Below are positions 1 through 9,172 of a stretch of 64,000 bases of DNA, piece by piece. The notes under the pieces were generated by a model that made no database searches, had not been told where the DNA came from, and saw nothing but the letters and a program-made list of their open reading frames with translations. Source of the stretch: Glycomyces artemisiae (GTDB taxonomy: Bacteria > Actinomycetota > Actinomycetes > Mycobacteriales > Micromonosporaceae); the NCBI RefSeq assembly GCF_003002955.1, contig NZ_PVTJ01000001.1, positions 496,001 through 560,000 of the forward strand. Direction: 5' to 3'. A program made the translations under genes and the position numbers. Every line of letters starts with the position of its first letter. Within the stretch, counting starts at the first letter, position 1.

Positions 1-144
1 CATCGCGCCGCCACGTCTCTGCGCACGTGCACGGTGTGTCTTCGATCAAGAGGGTGTCCTATTTCCGGGAACGATCCCTTTCCGCCGTCAGGCGCGATGT
101 CTCTCATGTGATCCCGTTCGACAACTCACCTGAGAGAGGTCTCC

Positions 145-1737
145 ATGGCCACCACCTATATCAACGTCCAGCAGCTGCGCTTCGCCTGGCCGGACGGCGA
201 CCGCGTCTTCGACGGCGTCGACGTCGTGTTCTCCGACGGCCGCACCGCCCTCGTCGGCGACAACGGGACCGGCAAGTCCACGCTCATGCGCCTGGTCGCC
301 GGGCTCCTCAAACCCGAGTCCGGGTCGATCACCGCGTCGGGCCTCATCGAGTACCTGCCGCAGGAACTCCCGCTGCGCCTGGGCGACACCGTCGCCGACC
401 TGCTCGGCATCGCCGACAAGCGCCGCGCGCTCCTGGCGATCGAGGCGGGCGACGCGGGGGAGGAGCACTTCGCCGCCATCGGCGACGACTGGGACTTCCT
501 CGACCGCTCGCGGGTCGCGCTCGACGAGCTCGGCCTCGACCACGTCGGCTTCGAGCGCACCGTCGCGACCCTGTCCGGTGGCGAGTCGATGCTCGTGGGC
601 CTGGCCGGGCGGCTCGTGCGCCGCCCGGACGTGCTCCTGCTCGACGAGCCGTCGAACAACCTCGACGCCTCCGCGCGGCAGCGCCTGTACCAGGCGATCC
701 GCCGATTCGGCGGCACGCTTGTCGTCGTCAGCCACGACCGGGCGCTCCTGGAGCACGTCGACTCCGTCGCCGAGCTCTACAAGGGACGCATCCGCGTGTT
801 CGACGGCAACTACAGCGCCTACGAGGCGGTCATCGCCGCCGAGCAGGAGGCCGCGGCCCGCGCCGTGCGCGACGCCAAGCAGGACTTGACGAGGCAGCGC
901 AAGGAGCTGGTCGCCACCCGCATCCAGAACGACAAGGGCGCATCCGCGTGGAAGCGCGAGCGCGACCGCGGCGGCACGCCGAAGATCCTCCTCAACGGCA
1001 AGAAGAACGCCGGGGAGGTCTCGTCGGCGAAGATCCTGCTCGCCAAGCAGGAGGACGTCGCCGAGGCCCGCGAGCGCCTCGACGCCGCCGAGGAGACCGT
1101 GCGCGACGACGGCGGCATCAGCGTGGACCTGCCGGAGACGCACGTCTCGACGCACCGCGAGATCGCGCTCGTCGAGGGACTCAAGGCCGGTGAGATCTAC
1201 GGCGACGGCGTGGGCCTGCACCTGCGCGGGCCCGAACGCGTCGCCCTCACCGGCGACAACGGCTCCGGCAAGACCACGCTGCTGCGCGCGGTCGCCGCGG
1301 CCGCGCGGGTCCCGCACGGGTTCCTCACGCAGCGCCTGGAACTGCTCGACGAGGACGCCACGGTGCTCGACAACGTGCGCTCCGCCGCGCCCGAGGCCCC
1401 GCAGGCGCTCCTGCGGACCCGCCTGGCGCGCTTCGGGATGCGCGGCGACGCCGTGTTCCAGAAGGTCGGCACGCTCTCGGGCGGCCAGCGGCTGCGCGCA
1501 GCGTTGGCGACGGTGCTGTCCTCGCAGCCCGCGCCGCAGCTGCTGCTGCTCGACGAGCCGACGAACAACCTCGACATGTCCTCGACGCGCCAGCTTCAGC
1601 AGGCGCTCACCGCGTTCCAAGGCGCGCTGGTCGTGGTCAGCCACGACGAGGCGTTCCTGGACGGCATCGGCGTGACCCGCCGGGTCGGCCTGGTGCGCGG
1701 CGAGGGGATCGTCGAGGACGTGCCGGTCGCGGCCTGA
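145..1737 (+). CDS. ABC-F family ATPase
   Basis: A soluble 530-residue protein with two ABC ATPase domains and no membrane segments, the hallmark of ABC-F proteins, which act on the ribosome (translation factor or antibiotic protection) rather than in transport. Domain 1 has Walker A GDNGTGKST (about residues 38-46), signature LSGGES and Walker B LLLLDEPSNNLD. Domain 2 has GDNGSGKTT (about 370), LSGGQR and LLLLDEPTNNLD. Between them lies a charged, Lys/Arg-rich linker (about 230-330), the region that reaches towards the peptidyl-transferase centre in this family. ATG 145 follows a GAGAGAGG ribosome-binding site. The gene is monocistronic, ending in a hairpin at 1741-1772. Housekeeping versus drug-protective role cannot be told from sequence alone. 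Confidence 0.93.
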   Translation: MATTYINVQQLRFAWPDGDRVFDGVDVVFSDGRTALVGDNGTGKSTLMRLVAGLLKPESGSITASGLIEYLPQELPLRLGDTVADLLGIADKRRALLAIEAGDAGEEHFAAIGDDWDFLDRSRVALDELGLDHVGFERTVATLSGGESMLVGLAGRLVRRPDVLLLDEPSNNLDASARQRLYQAIRRFGGTLVVVSHDRALLEHVDSVAELYKGRIRVFDGNYSAYEAVIAAEQEAAARAVRDAKQDLTRQRKELVATRIQNDKGASAWKRERDRGGTPKILLNGKKNAGEVSSAKILLAKQEDVAEARERLDAAEETVRDDGGISVDLPETHVSTHREIALVEGLKAGEIYGDGVGLHLRGPERVALTGDNGSGKTTLLRAVAAAARVPHGFLTQRLELLDEDATVLDNVRSAAPEAPQALLRTRLARFGMRGDAVFQKVGTLSGGQRLRAALATVLSSQPAPQLLLLDEPTNNLDMSSTRQLQQALTAFQGALVVVSHDEAFLDGIGVTRRVGLVRGEGIVEDVPVAA

Positions 1738-1740
1738 ACT

Positions 1741-1772
1741 CCGGGCCCGTGCCCCTGCGGACACGGGCCCGG
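1741..1772 (+). terminator. Terminator hairpin after the ABC-F gene
   Basis: A perfect 11-bp stem, CCGGGCCCGTG (1741-1751) with CACGGGCCCGG (1762-1772), encloses a 10-nt loop four bases after the stop codon. There is no T-run, as is common in very GC-rich actinomycetes. Confidence 0.75.
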
Positions 1773-1833
1773 AATCCCCGTCTCGGGGCGGCTCCGGGCC
1801 GATACTGGTCGGGCCGACCACGAAGGAGCGCCC

Positions 1834-2340
1834 ATGCCGTCCCGCGCCGCCACCGCCTTGACCGCCTTCCTCGCCGCCGCCGCGCTGTCGGGCTGCGGGG
1901 GAGGCGAGGACGTCGCCGACGCCCCGGGCGGCACCTGGACCGCCGCGCTCGAACCGACCGCCGCCTGGGCCGACCTGGACCCGCAGGCGACCGGCACCGC
2001 CGACGTCAGCTCCACGGGCAGCACCTCGGTGCAGCTCGCGGTCGCCGGGCTGCGCCCCGACACCGCCTACATGGCGCACGTCCACGACGCGGCCTGCGAC
2101 GAGGACCCGCCCGGCGGCGGCCACTGGCTCGCCGACCCCGACGGCGAGGACGCGGCCGGGAACATCATCGAGCTGTCGTTCACCACCGACGCCACCGGAA
2201 CGGCCACGACCACCGAGTCCACCGACCTGGTCCCCGACGACCGCGCGAAGAGCATCGTCGTCCACGCGCCCGACGAGCTCGCCGAGGACGAGGGCGCCGA
2301 CTCGAACCGGGTCCTGTGCGGGGACCTCACGGCAGAGTGA
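1834..2340 (+). CDS. Cu/Zn superoxide dismutase-like lipoprotein
   Basis: A 168-residue exported protein. The N-terminal hydrophobic stretch ends in a lipobox (LSGC, Cys21), so it is probably a membrane-anchored lipoprotein outside the cell. The rest resembles the Cu/Zn-SOD beta-barrel: HVH (His82, His84), GGGHW (His97), late SIVVHA (His144), and Cys88/Cys162 placed for the family disulfide. The second set of zinc ligands (the HxxxxD region after GGHFNP in SodC) is not recognisable: residues 98-110 contain Asp but no His. It may therefore be copper-only or non-catalytic. ATG 1834 follows GAAGGAG. It could instead be a general SOD-fold metal-binding protein. Confidence 0.72.
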   Translation: MPSRAATALTAFLAAAALSGCGGGEDVADAPGGTWTAALEPTAAWADLDPQATGTADVSSTGSTSVQLAVAGLRPDTAYMAHVHDAACDEDPPGGGHWLADPDGEDAAGNIIELSFTTDATGTATTTESTDLVPDDRAKSIVVHAPDELAEDEGADSNRVLCGDLTAE

Positions 2341-2507
2341 GGGCTGCTCGCGTGCGGAGCGGTGTCGGACCCCGCGCGCAGGATTGCAACCGGGGGGTCC
2401 CCAGGGGTCCGATTTGCCGGGACGCTCCCGAACCGGGCCGCGGGTGCCACACCCGCGCATAATGCATGGCGCGCGGGCGCGCCGCCCAAGTATCCTTGCC
2501 TATCGTC

Positions 2508-5500
2508 ATGCCCAGCAGCGTCCCGAAATCCCGTCCCAGCCTGCACGAGCGCGTCTCCGCGCTGCGCACGGCCGATCAGCGCGCCCTCCGGCGGCGCCTC
2601 CGGGAGGCCCGCGACCTCGACGGGCAGGCCCGCAGCGACGCGTTCGCGCGGCTCGAAGCCGACGTCGAGTCGAAGGAGGCCGCGCTCGCCGCCCGCGCGG
2701 CAGGCGTGCCGAAGATCGTCTACCCCGAAGAGCTGCCCGTCTCGCAGCGCAAGGACGACATCCTCGAAGCGATCCGCGACCACCAGGTCGTCATCATCGC
2801 GGGCGAGACCGGCTCGGGCAAGACCACGCAGATCCCGAAGATCTGCCTCGAACTCGGCCGCGGCGTGCGCGGCATGATCGGCCACACGCAGCCGCGGCGG
2901 ATCGCCGCCCGCGCGGTCGCCGAGCGCATTGCCGAGGAGCTGGGCTCCCCGCTCGGGGAGGCCGTCGGCTGGAAGGTCCGCTTCACCGACCAGGTCTCCG
3001 ACCGCTCGTACGTCAAGCTCATGACCGACGGCATCCTGCTCACCGAGATCCAGCACGACCGGCTCCTGAGCGCCTACGACACGATCATCATCGACGAGGC
3101 CCACGAGCGCAGCCTCAACATCGACTTCATCCTGGGCTGCCTCAAGCAGATCCTCCCCAAGCGGCCCGACCTCAAGGTCGTCGTCACCTCCGCGACCATC
3201 GACCCCGAGCGGTTCGCCAGGCACTTCGGTACGGAGGCCAAGCCGGCCCCCGTTCTTGAGGTCTCGGGCCGCACCTACCCCGTCGAGGTCCGCTACCGGC
3301 CCCTGCGCGACGAGGAGGGCGACGAGGACCGCGACCAGACCGACGGCATCCTCGACGCCGTCAACGAGCTGTCGCGCGCCGGGGACGGCGACATCCTCGT
3401 GTTCCTCTCCGGCGAGCAGGAGATCCGCGACACCGCCGACGCCCTCGAAAAGGCGAAGCTCCGCCACACCGAGATCGTCCCGCTCTACGCGCGCCTCTCC
3501 GCCGAGGAGCAGCACCGGGTCTTCCGGCCCCACACCGGCCGCCGGATCATCCTGTCCACCAACGTCGCCGAGACCTCGCTGACCGTGCCCGGCATCCGCT
3601 ACGTCGTCGACGCCGGGTACGCGCGCATCTCCCGCTACTCCGCCCGCACGAAGGTCCAGCGCCTCCCCATCGAGCCGATCAGCCAGGCCAGCGCCAACCA
3701 GCGCGCCGGGCGCTGCGGCCGCGTCGCCGAGGGCATCTGCATCCGCCTGTACTCCGAAGAGGACTTCAACTCCCGCCCGGAGTTCACCGACGCGGAGATC
3801 CTGCGCACCAACCTCGCGTCCGTCATCCTCCAGATGACCGCGGCGAAGCTCGGCCGCGTCGAGACGTTCCCGTTCGTCGACGCCCCCGACTCGCGGAACA
3901 TCAAGGACGGCATGGACCTCCTGGTGGAGCTGGGCGCGCTCGAAGACGTGCGCTCCGGCGAGCGGCGCCTGACGAAGGCCGGGCGCGACATCGCGCGCCT
4001 GCCGATCGACCCGCGCCTGGCCCGCATGATCCTCCAGGCCCGCGAGGAGGGCTGCGTCCACGAGGTCGCCGTCATCACCGCGGCGCTGTCCATCCAGGAC
4101 CCGAAGGAGCGCCCGGCGGACAAGCGGGCGCAGGCCGACCAGTCGCACGCCCGGTTCAACGACCCGGACTCGGACTTCTCGGCGTTCCTGAACCTGTGGC
4201 GGTACCTCGAAGGGGAGCGCCGCTCGCGCTCGTCGAGCTCCTTCCGCCGCATGTGCAAGCAGGAGTACCTGCACTACCTGCGCATCCGCGAGTGGCAGGA
4301 CCTGGTGCGCCAGATCCAAGGGGTCCTCAAGTCCCTGAAGATCCCGACCCAGCCCACCGAGCCCGTCCCCGACGCGAAGCGCATCCACACCGCGCTCCTC
4401 GCCGGGCTCCTCTCGCACATCGGCGTCAAGGAGGCCGACACCCGCGAGTACCTGGGCGGGCGCAACGCGAAGTTCGCGATCTTCCCCGGCTCGGGCCTGG
4501 CGAAGAAGCAGCCGCGGTGGGTCGTCGCCGGGGAGCTCGTGGAGACCAGCCGCCTGTGGGGCCGCGTCGTCGCGAAGATCGAGCCCGAATGGGTCGAGCC
4601 GCTCGCGCAGCACCTCGTCAAGCGCACGTACTCGGAACCCCACTGGGCCAAGCGCTCCGGCGCGGTCATGGCCTTCGAGCGCGTCACCCTCTACGGCGTC
4701 CCGATCGTGGCCCGCCGCAAGGTCAACTTCGGGCGGATCGACCCCGAGACGAGCCGCGAGCTGTTCATCCGGCACGCGCTCGTCCAGGGCGAGTGGGAGA
4801 CCCACCACAAGTTCCTCGCCCGCAACCTCGCGAAGATCACCGAGGTCGAGGAGCTGGAGAGCCGGGTCCGCCAGCGGGGCCTCCTCGCCGACGAGCAGAC
4901 CCTCTTCGACTTCTACGACGAGCGCGTCCCCGCCGACGTCGTCTCCGGCCGCCACTTCGACACGTGGTGGAAGCGCCAGCAGGACAAGACCCTCCTCGAC
5001 TTCGACGAGGCGCTGCTCCTCGGCGACCGGGCCGAGGCCGTCGCCGCCGACGACTACCCCGAGGTCTGGACCTCCGAAGGCGCCGACCTCGAACTGGACT
5101 ACGAGTTCGAGCCCGGCTCGGCCCGCGACGGCGTCACCGTCGCCGTCCCGCTCCCGGCGCTCCAGCAGCTCGACCAGGACGCGTTCACCTGGCAGGTCCC
5201 GGGCCTGCGCGCCGAGTTCGCCGAGGCGCTCATCAAGAGCCTCCCGAAGTCCCTGCGCCGCAGCTTCGTCCCGGCCCCCGACTTCGCGAAGGCCGCCGTC
5301 GCCCGCATGGCCCCGGCCCCCGGCCGGCCCATGATGGCCGCGCTCGCCGACACGCTCAAGTCGATGACGAACGTGCACGTCCCGTTCGACGCGTTCGACC
5401 TCACGAAGGTCCCCGGGCACCTGCTCGTGACCTTCCAGGTCAGGGACGAGGACGGCGCGGTCCTCGCCGAGGGCAAGGAGCTCGGAGCGCTCCAGCGCCA

Positions 5501-6401
5501 GCTCGCCCCCAAGACCGAGGAAGCGGCCGCCGAGGCGTTCGACCTCGAACGCACCGGCCTCACCACCTGGGACTTCGAGGCGCTCCCGAAGCTCCACGAG
5601 ACCCCGCGCAAGGGCTACACCGCGAAGGCGTACCCCGCGCTCACCGACGAGGGCGCCACCGTCGGCGTCAAGGCCTTCCCCGACGCGGGCTCGCAGGCCG
5701 CGAACATGTGGGCCGGGACCCGGCGCCTGCTGCGCCTGAACTGCCCCGACCCGCACCTGAAGGAAGTCCTCACCCGCAACGAGCAGCTCGCGCTCGCCAC
5801 GGGGCCGTACGCGAACGTCGACGCGCTCCTGGCCGACTGCGTGCGCACCGTCCTCGACAAGGTCCTCATCGAAGGCGGCGGCCCCGCCTGGGACCGGGCC
5901 GGGTTCGAGGCCCTCCTCAAGCGCGCCCGCCCCGAGGTCGCCGGGGAGTCCCCGGCCGTGGCCCGCAAGGCCGCCGCGGTCCTCACCGAGGCCCGGAACG
6001 CTGCGCGGCTCCTGGAAGGCAAGTTCGACTTCACGATGCTCGCGGCGATGAGCGACATGCGCCGCCAGCTCGAAGGGCTCACCGGCGCCGACGGGTTCGT
6101 CGGCGCGACCGGCTGGTGGCGCCTGGACGACCTCCTCCGCTACGTCAAGGGCATCGCCTACCGCGCCACCCGCGTCGTCGCCGACGTCAACGGCGACAAG
6201 GGGAAGATGGACGTGATCCACTCCCTCGAAGCCGAGCGCGACGCCCTCGCCCGCTCCCGCCCCGCGGCCCTGCGCACCGGCGAGGGCCGCGAGGTCAGGT
6301 GGATGCTCGAAGAGCTCCGCATCTCCTTCTTCGCGCAGCAGCTCGGCACCCGCTACCAGATCTCCGAGAAACGCATCAGGAAACTCCTCCAGACGCTCTG
6401 A
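2508..6401 (+). CDS. hrpA: ATP-dependent RNA helicase HrpA (DEAH box)
   Basis: A 1297-residue cytoplasmic DEAH-box helicase of the HrpA type that unwinds RNA with ATP. Motif I GETGSGKTT is at about 99-107, DEAH at 196-199, the SAT motif (VVTSATID) follows, and the motif VI arginine-rich segment (QRAGRCGR) is near 400. The HA2/OB-like region and a long C-terminal half typical of bacterial HrpA fill the remainder; the length matches the family (about 1300). I chose ATG 2508 because the family-like sequence begins there (MPSSVPKSRP). An upstream in-frame ATG at 2466 would add 14 low-value residues. TATCCT at 2491-2496 is a possible -10, giving a very short leader. It stands alone between the SOD-like gene and an unknown gene. 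Confidence 0.93.
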   Translation: MPSSVPKSRPSLHERVSALRTADQRALRRRLREARDLDGQARSDAFARLEADVESKEAALAARAAGVPKIVYPEELPVSQRKDDILEAIRDHQVVIIAGETGSGKTTQIPKICLELGRGVRGMIGHTQPRRIAARAVAERIAEELGSPLGEAVGWKVRFTDQVSDRSYVKLMTDGILLTEIQHDRLLSAYDTIIIDEAHERSLNIDFILGCLKQILPKRPDLKVVVTSATIDPERFARHFGTEAKPAPVLEVSGRTYPVEVRYRPLRDEEGDEDRDQTDGILDAVNELSRAGDGDILVFLSGEQEIRDTADALEKAKLRHTEIVPLYARLSAEEQHRVFRPHTGRRIILSTNVAETSLTVPGIRYVVDAGYARISRYSARTKVQRLPIEPISQASANQRAGRCGRVAEGICIRLYSEEDFNSRPEFTDAEILRTNLASVILQMTAAKLGRVETFPFVDAPDSRNIKDGMDLLVELGALEDVRSGERRLTKAGRDIARLPIDPRLARMILQAREEGCVHEVAVITAALSIQDPKERPADKRAQADQSHARFNDPDSDFSAFLNLWRYLEGERRSRSSSSFRRMCKQEYLHYLRIREWQDLVRQIQGVLKSLKIPTQPTEPVPDAKRIHTALLAGLLSHIGVKEADTREYLGGRNAKFAIFPGSGLAKKQPRWVVAGELVETSRLWGRVVAKIEPEWVEPLAQHLVKRTYSEPHWAKRSGAVMAFERVTLYGVPIVARRKVNFGRIDPETSRELFIRHALVQGEWETHHKFLARNLAKITEVEELESRVRQRGLLADEQTLFDFYDERVPADVVSGRHFDTWWKRQQDKTLLDFDEALLLGDRAEAVAADDYPEVWTSEGADLELDYEFEPGSARDGVTVAVPLPALQQLDQDAFTWQVPGLRAEFAEALIKSLPKSLRRSFVPAPDFAKAAVARMAPAPGRPMMAALADTLKSMTNVHVPFDAFDLTKVPGHLLVTFQVRDEDGAVLAEGKELGALQRQLAPKTEEAAAEAFDLERTGLTTWDFEALPKLHETPRKGYTAKAYPALTDEGATVGVKAFPDAGSQAANMWAGTRRLLRLNCPDPHLKEVLTRNEQLALATGPYANVDALLADCVRTVLDKVLIEGGGPAWDRAGFEALLKRARPEVAGESPAVARKAAAVLTEARNAARLLEGKFDFTMLAAMSDMRRQLEGLTGADGFVGATGWWRLDDLLRYVKGIAYRATRVVADVNGDKGKMDVIHSLEAERDALARSRPAALRTGEGREVRWMLEELRISFFAQQLGTRYQISEKRIRKLLQTL

Positions 6402-6478
6402 CGGGTGACGGCCCGGTGCCGGGCCTGGCCCGGCCGCAGTAGCATGGCGCCGTTCGCATCCCCCTATGCCGGAGTGCC

Positions 6479-7153
6479 ATGAGCCCGTCCGATGAACTCG
6501 AACCCGCAGGCGGGCAGACCGCCGCCGAGTGGACTCAGTACGACTCGCACCTCCACTACGCCTGCGCCGTCGTCCAGGGCCTGCGCCGGAACGGCCTGAG
6601 CGACTGGAGGCCGGTCCCGACACTCGTCCGCACCGACCCCGGGGAGCTCCCGGTCGCCGACGGCCAGGCCACGCCCATGTACTTCCAGGCCGCCGGGGAC
6701 GGCAGCTACTCCACATCGGGGATGTTCGCGTTCGGCAGCGTCGGATTCGTCGCGGGCGCGCTCGCGGTCAACGCCATCGCCAACAACGCTGCCAAGCGCC
6801 GCGCCCAGGCCGACCTCCAGCGCCGCTGGATGCCCGGCCCGCCCGGCTCGATCATGGTCTCCACCACCCGGGTCATGTTCTGGAGCCACACCGAGCAGTA
6901 CAGCATCTACTGGTCCGGGCTCGACATGATCGATCTGACGGGCCCCGACACCGTCGTCTTCCGCTACCGGGGCAACGACACAGGCGCCGACACGATCGTC
7001 CAGTTCCAGACCATGTCGGCGGTGCTGATCTTCGCGCTCGCCGCACACGACTCGTTCCCCAACCATCCGCGCTGGCTCTCCGGCGGCTGGCTCCCGATCG
7101 GGTTCGAGGACCACTGCGACGCCTGCGGGTACCCCCGTCCCGAGGTGCGCTGA
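6479..7153 (+). CDS. Uncharacterised protein with glycine-rich hydrophobic segment and C-terminal CxxC
   Basis: I do not recognise this 224-residue protein. Residues 1-75 are polar. Residues about 80-100 (SGMFAFGSVGFVAGALAVNAI) form a glycine/alanine-rich hydrophobic stretch that could insert in the membrane. A basic patch (AAKRRAQADLQRRW) follows, and then a beta-rich domain (about 115-200). The tail carries HCDACGYPRPE, a CxxC that could bind metal. TAGCAT at 6440-6445 is a plausible -10 with a leader of about 27 nt and a weak CCGGAG ribosome-binding site. It precedes the DrrAB-like exporter by about 190 nt, so co-transcription is uncertain. Confidence 0.7.
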   Translation: MSPSDELEPAGGQTAAEWTQYDSHLHYACAVVQGLRRNGLSDWRPVPTLVRTDPGELPVADGQATPMYFQAAGDGSYSTSGMFAFGSVGFVAGALAVNAIANNAAKRRAQADLQRRWMPGPPGSIMVSTTRVMFWSHTEQYSIYWSGLDMIDLTGPDTVVFRYRGNDTGADTIVQFQTMSAVLIFALAAHDSFPNHPRWLSGGWLPIGFEDHCDACGYPRPEVR

Positions 7154-7340
7154 CCCCCGCGTCCGGGCGATTCCCGCACGCGTGTCGGACCCTGGGTGCA
7201 TGATCAGAATCCGGCCGCGCGAATTCCTCCGCGCCGGGTGATGCCAACCGGGCGTCAATCTGACATCATATGAGGTGGCGCACACGCGTCGCGCAAACCA
7301 GAACCCTTGCACCATGCGAACGCTCCTGAAGGAGGACGAC

Positions 7341-8321
7341 GTGTCGCATTCCACCGACTACGCCATCGAGACCGAGGGCATCACCAAGCACTTCGGCGAC
7401 CTCGTGGCCGTCGACCACATCGACCTGAACGCCCGCACCGGGACCGTGCTCGGCGTCCTCGGCCCCAACGGCGCCGGGAAGACCACCATGGTCCGCATGC
7501 TCGCCACCCTCTCCCAGCCCACCGCCGGGACCGGCCGCGTCGGCGGCTACGACATCATCGAGCACGCCCCCGAAGTCCGCTCCCTCATCGGGCTCACCGG
7601 CCAGTTCGCGGGCATCGACGAACTGCTCACCGGGGAGGAGAACCTCCGCTTCATCGGCCGCCTCCTCGGCATGCACACCAGGGACGCCAAGGCCCGCGCC
7701 CGCGAGCTCCTCGCCCAGTTCAACCTCGCCGACGCCGCCGACAAGCCCGCGAAGGCCTACTCCGGCGGCATGCGACGCCGCCTCGACCTCGCCGCCAGCC
7801 TCGTCGGCCGCCCCAAGATCCTGTTCCTCGACGAACCCACGACCGGACTCGACCCGCGCGCCCGCGGCGAACTCTGGGGCCTCGTCCGCGACCTCGTCGC
7901 CGACGGCACCACCGTCCTCCTCACCACCCAGTACCTCGAAGAGGCCGACCAGCTCGCCCACGAGATCGCCGTCATCGACCACGGCCGCGTCATCGCCACC
8001 GGCACCCCCACCCAGCTCAAGGCCAAGATCGGCGGCCAGACCCTCCGCATCCAGCCCGAGGACCACGGCCAGCTCGACGCCCTCCGGAGCCTCGTCGCCG
8101 AGCGCTTCCCCGACCTCGAACCCATGGTCGAAGCCGGAGCGATCACCATCGGTGTCAACGACGACGGCGTCATGCCGACCCTCGCCGCCGACCTCCGCGA
8201 CCGCGGCATCGCGCTCACCGAGTTCCACCTCGGCCTCTCCAGCCTCGACGAGGTCTTCCTGACCCTCACCGGCCGCCGCACCGAAGAGGACGCCGACGAC
8301 AGCGAGGAGGAGGCGAAATGA
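7341..8321 (+). CDS. ABC exporter ATP-binding protein, DrrA-like
   Basis: A 326-residue ABC ATPase of the daunorubicin-resistance (DrrA) class, which powers export of drugs or lipids with a separate permease. Walker A is GPNGAGKTT, the Q-loop follows, the signature is YSGGMRRRLDLAASL and Walker B is ILFLDEPTTGLDPRAR. The C-terminal extension (about 230-326) matches the DrrA C-terminal domain. Start: GTG 7341 is preceded by AAGGAGG at 7329-7335 with a 5-nt gap, so the in-frame upstream ATGs, which add 22 residues, are unlikely. It overlaps the permease gene by ATGA, showing translational coupling. The substrate cannot be inferred. Confidence 0.92.
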   Translation: MSHSTDYAIETEGITKHFGDLVAVDHIDLNARTGTVLGVLGPNGAGKTTMVRMLATLSQPTAGTGRVGGYDIIEHAPEVRSLIGLTGQFAGIDELLTGEENLRFIGRLLGMHTRDAKARARELLAQFNLADAADKPAKAYSGGMRRRLDLAASLVGRPKILFLDEPTTGLDPRARGELWGLVRDLVADGTTVLLTTQYLEEADQLAHEIAVIDHGRVIATGTPTQLKAKIGGQTLRIQPEDHGQLDALRSLVAERFPDLEPMVEAGAITIGVNDDGVMPTLAADLRDRGIALTEFHLGLSSLDEVFLTLTGRRTEEDADDSEEEAK

Positions 8322-9127
8322 CCGCCGCAACCATCGAGGCCCCCGCGCCCGCGCTCGGCCGCCCCGGCCTCGGCGCCACCGTCAGCCAGACCCTCTCCAT
8401 GGCCTGGCGCCAGATGGTCCGCATCAAGCACAACCCGTTCGAACTCGTCGACCTCAGCCTCAGCCCGATCATGTTCCTGCTGCTGTTCGTCTACGTCTTC
8501 GGCGGCCAGATGGCCGGATCCACCTCCGACTACCTGCAATACGTCCTCGGCGGCCTCATCGCCCAGAACGCCATCTTCCTCACCATGTACACCGGCACCG
8601 GCATCAATGCCGACCTCCGCAAGGGCGTCTACGACCGCTTCCGGTCCCTGCCCATCGCCAGGTCCGCGCCCCTCGCCGGGAAGATCTTCGCCGACATGTT
8701 CAAGCAGGTCTGGTCCGTCGTCATCATGGTCGGCCTGGGCCTGCTCATGGGCTTCGAGCTGCGCAGCGTCGGCTACGCGTTCCTGGCGACGCTCGTGCTC
8801 GTGGTGTTCGCGCTGGCGATCTCGTGGGTCTCGGTGCTCATGGGCGTGGTCGCCGACTCCGAGGAGAAGGTGCAGATCTACGCGTTCGTCATCATCATGC
8901 CGCTGACGTTCACGTCGAGCGCGTTCGTCGACATCAACACGATGCCGGGGTTCATGCAGGCATGGGCGAAGGTCAACCCGGTCACGCACCTCGCCGACGC
9001 GATGCGCGGCCTGCTGTCGTACGGCCCGATCGCCGAGCCGCTCATGTGGACGTTCGTGTGGGCGGTCGCGATCTTCGCGGTGACGGCCCCGCTCGCGATG
9101 CGCGCCTACCGCCGCAAGATGGTATAG
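8318..9127 (+). CDS. ABC exporter permease, DrrB-like (ABC-2 type)
   Basis: A 269-residue integral membrane protein with about six hydrophobic segments, the partner of the preceding ATPase. The ABC-2 permease pattern is clear: a cytoplasmic N-terminus ending near WRQMVRIKHNPFEL, a first membrane segment at about 45-65, a central amphipathic region (DRFRSLPIARSAPLAGK) and a conserved loop before the last helices (MPGFMQAWAKVNPVTHLADAMR). Its ATG overlaps the ATPase stop as ATGA. The pair forms a two-gene operon ending at the hairpin at 9137-9164. It probably exports a hydrophobic compound; neither a drug nor a lipid is specified by the sequence. Confidence 0.92.
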   Translation: MTAATIEAPAPALGRPGLGATVSQTLSMAWRQMVRIKHNPFELVDLSLSPIMFLLLFVYVFGGQMAGSTSDYLQYVLGGLIAQNAIFLTMYTGTGINADLRKGVYDRFRSLPIARSAPLAGKIFADMFKQVWSVVIMVGLGLLMGFELRSVGYAFLATLVLVVFALAISWVSVLMGVVADSEEKVQIYAFVIIMPLTFTSSAFVDINTMPGFMQAWAKVNPVTHLADAMRGLLSYGPIAEPLMWTFVWAVAIFAVTAPLAMRAYRRKMV

Positions 9128-9136
9128 CGCAAGAGG

Positions 9137-9164
9137 AAAGGGCCGCCCGACCGGGCGGTCCTTT
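9137..9164. terminator. Bidirectional terminator between drrB-like and eamA genes
   Basis: AAAGGGCCGCCCG (9137-9149) pairs with CGGGCGGTCCTTT (9152-9164), with one G-T wobble and a two-base loop. The stem has A/T-rich ends on both strands and sits between two convergent genes, so it can serve both. Confidence 0.85.
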
Positions 9165-9172
9165 CGCTGCGT

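Noticed and set aside
1..144. An antibiotic-responsive attenuator in front of the ABC-F gene
   Set aside because: No short leader peptide with competing hairpins could be made out in the 144 nt available, and the window edge may cut it.
2067..6716. A 1549-codon open frame on the minus strand
   Set aside because: It is antisense to hrpA and its neighbours, has repetitive low-complexity translation (Arg/Glu/Gly/Leu/Val) and shows no domain. Very GC-rich DNA leaves such frames open by chance.
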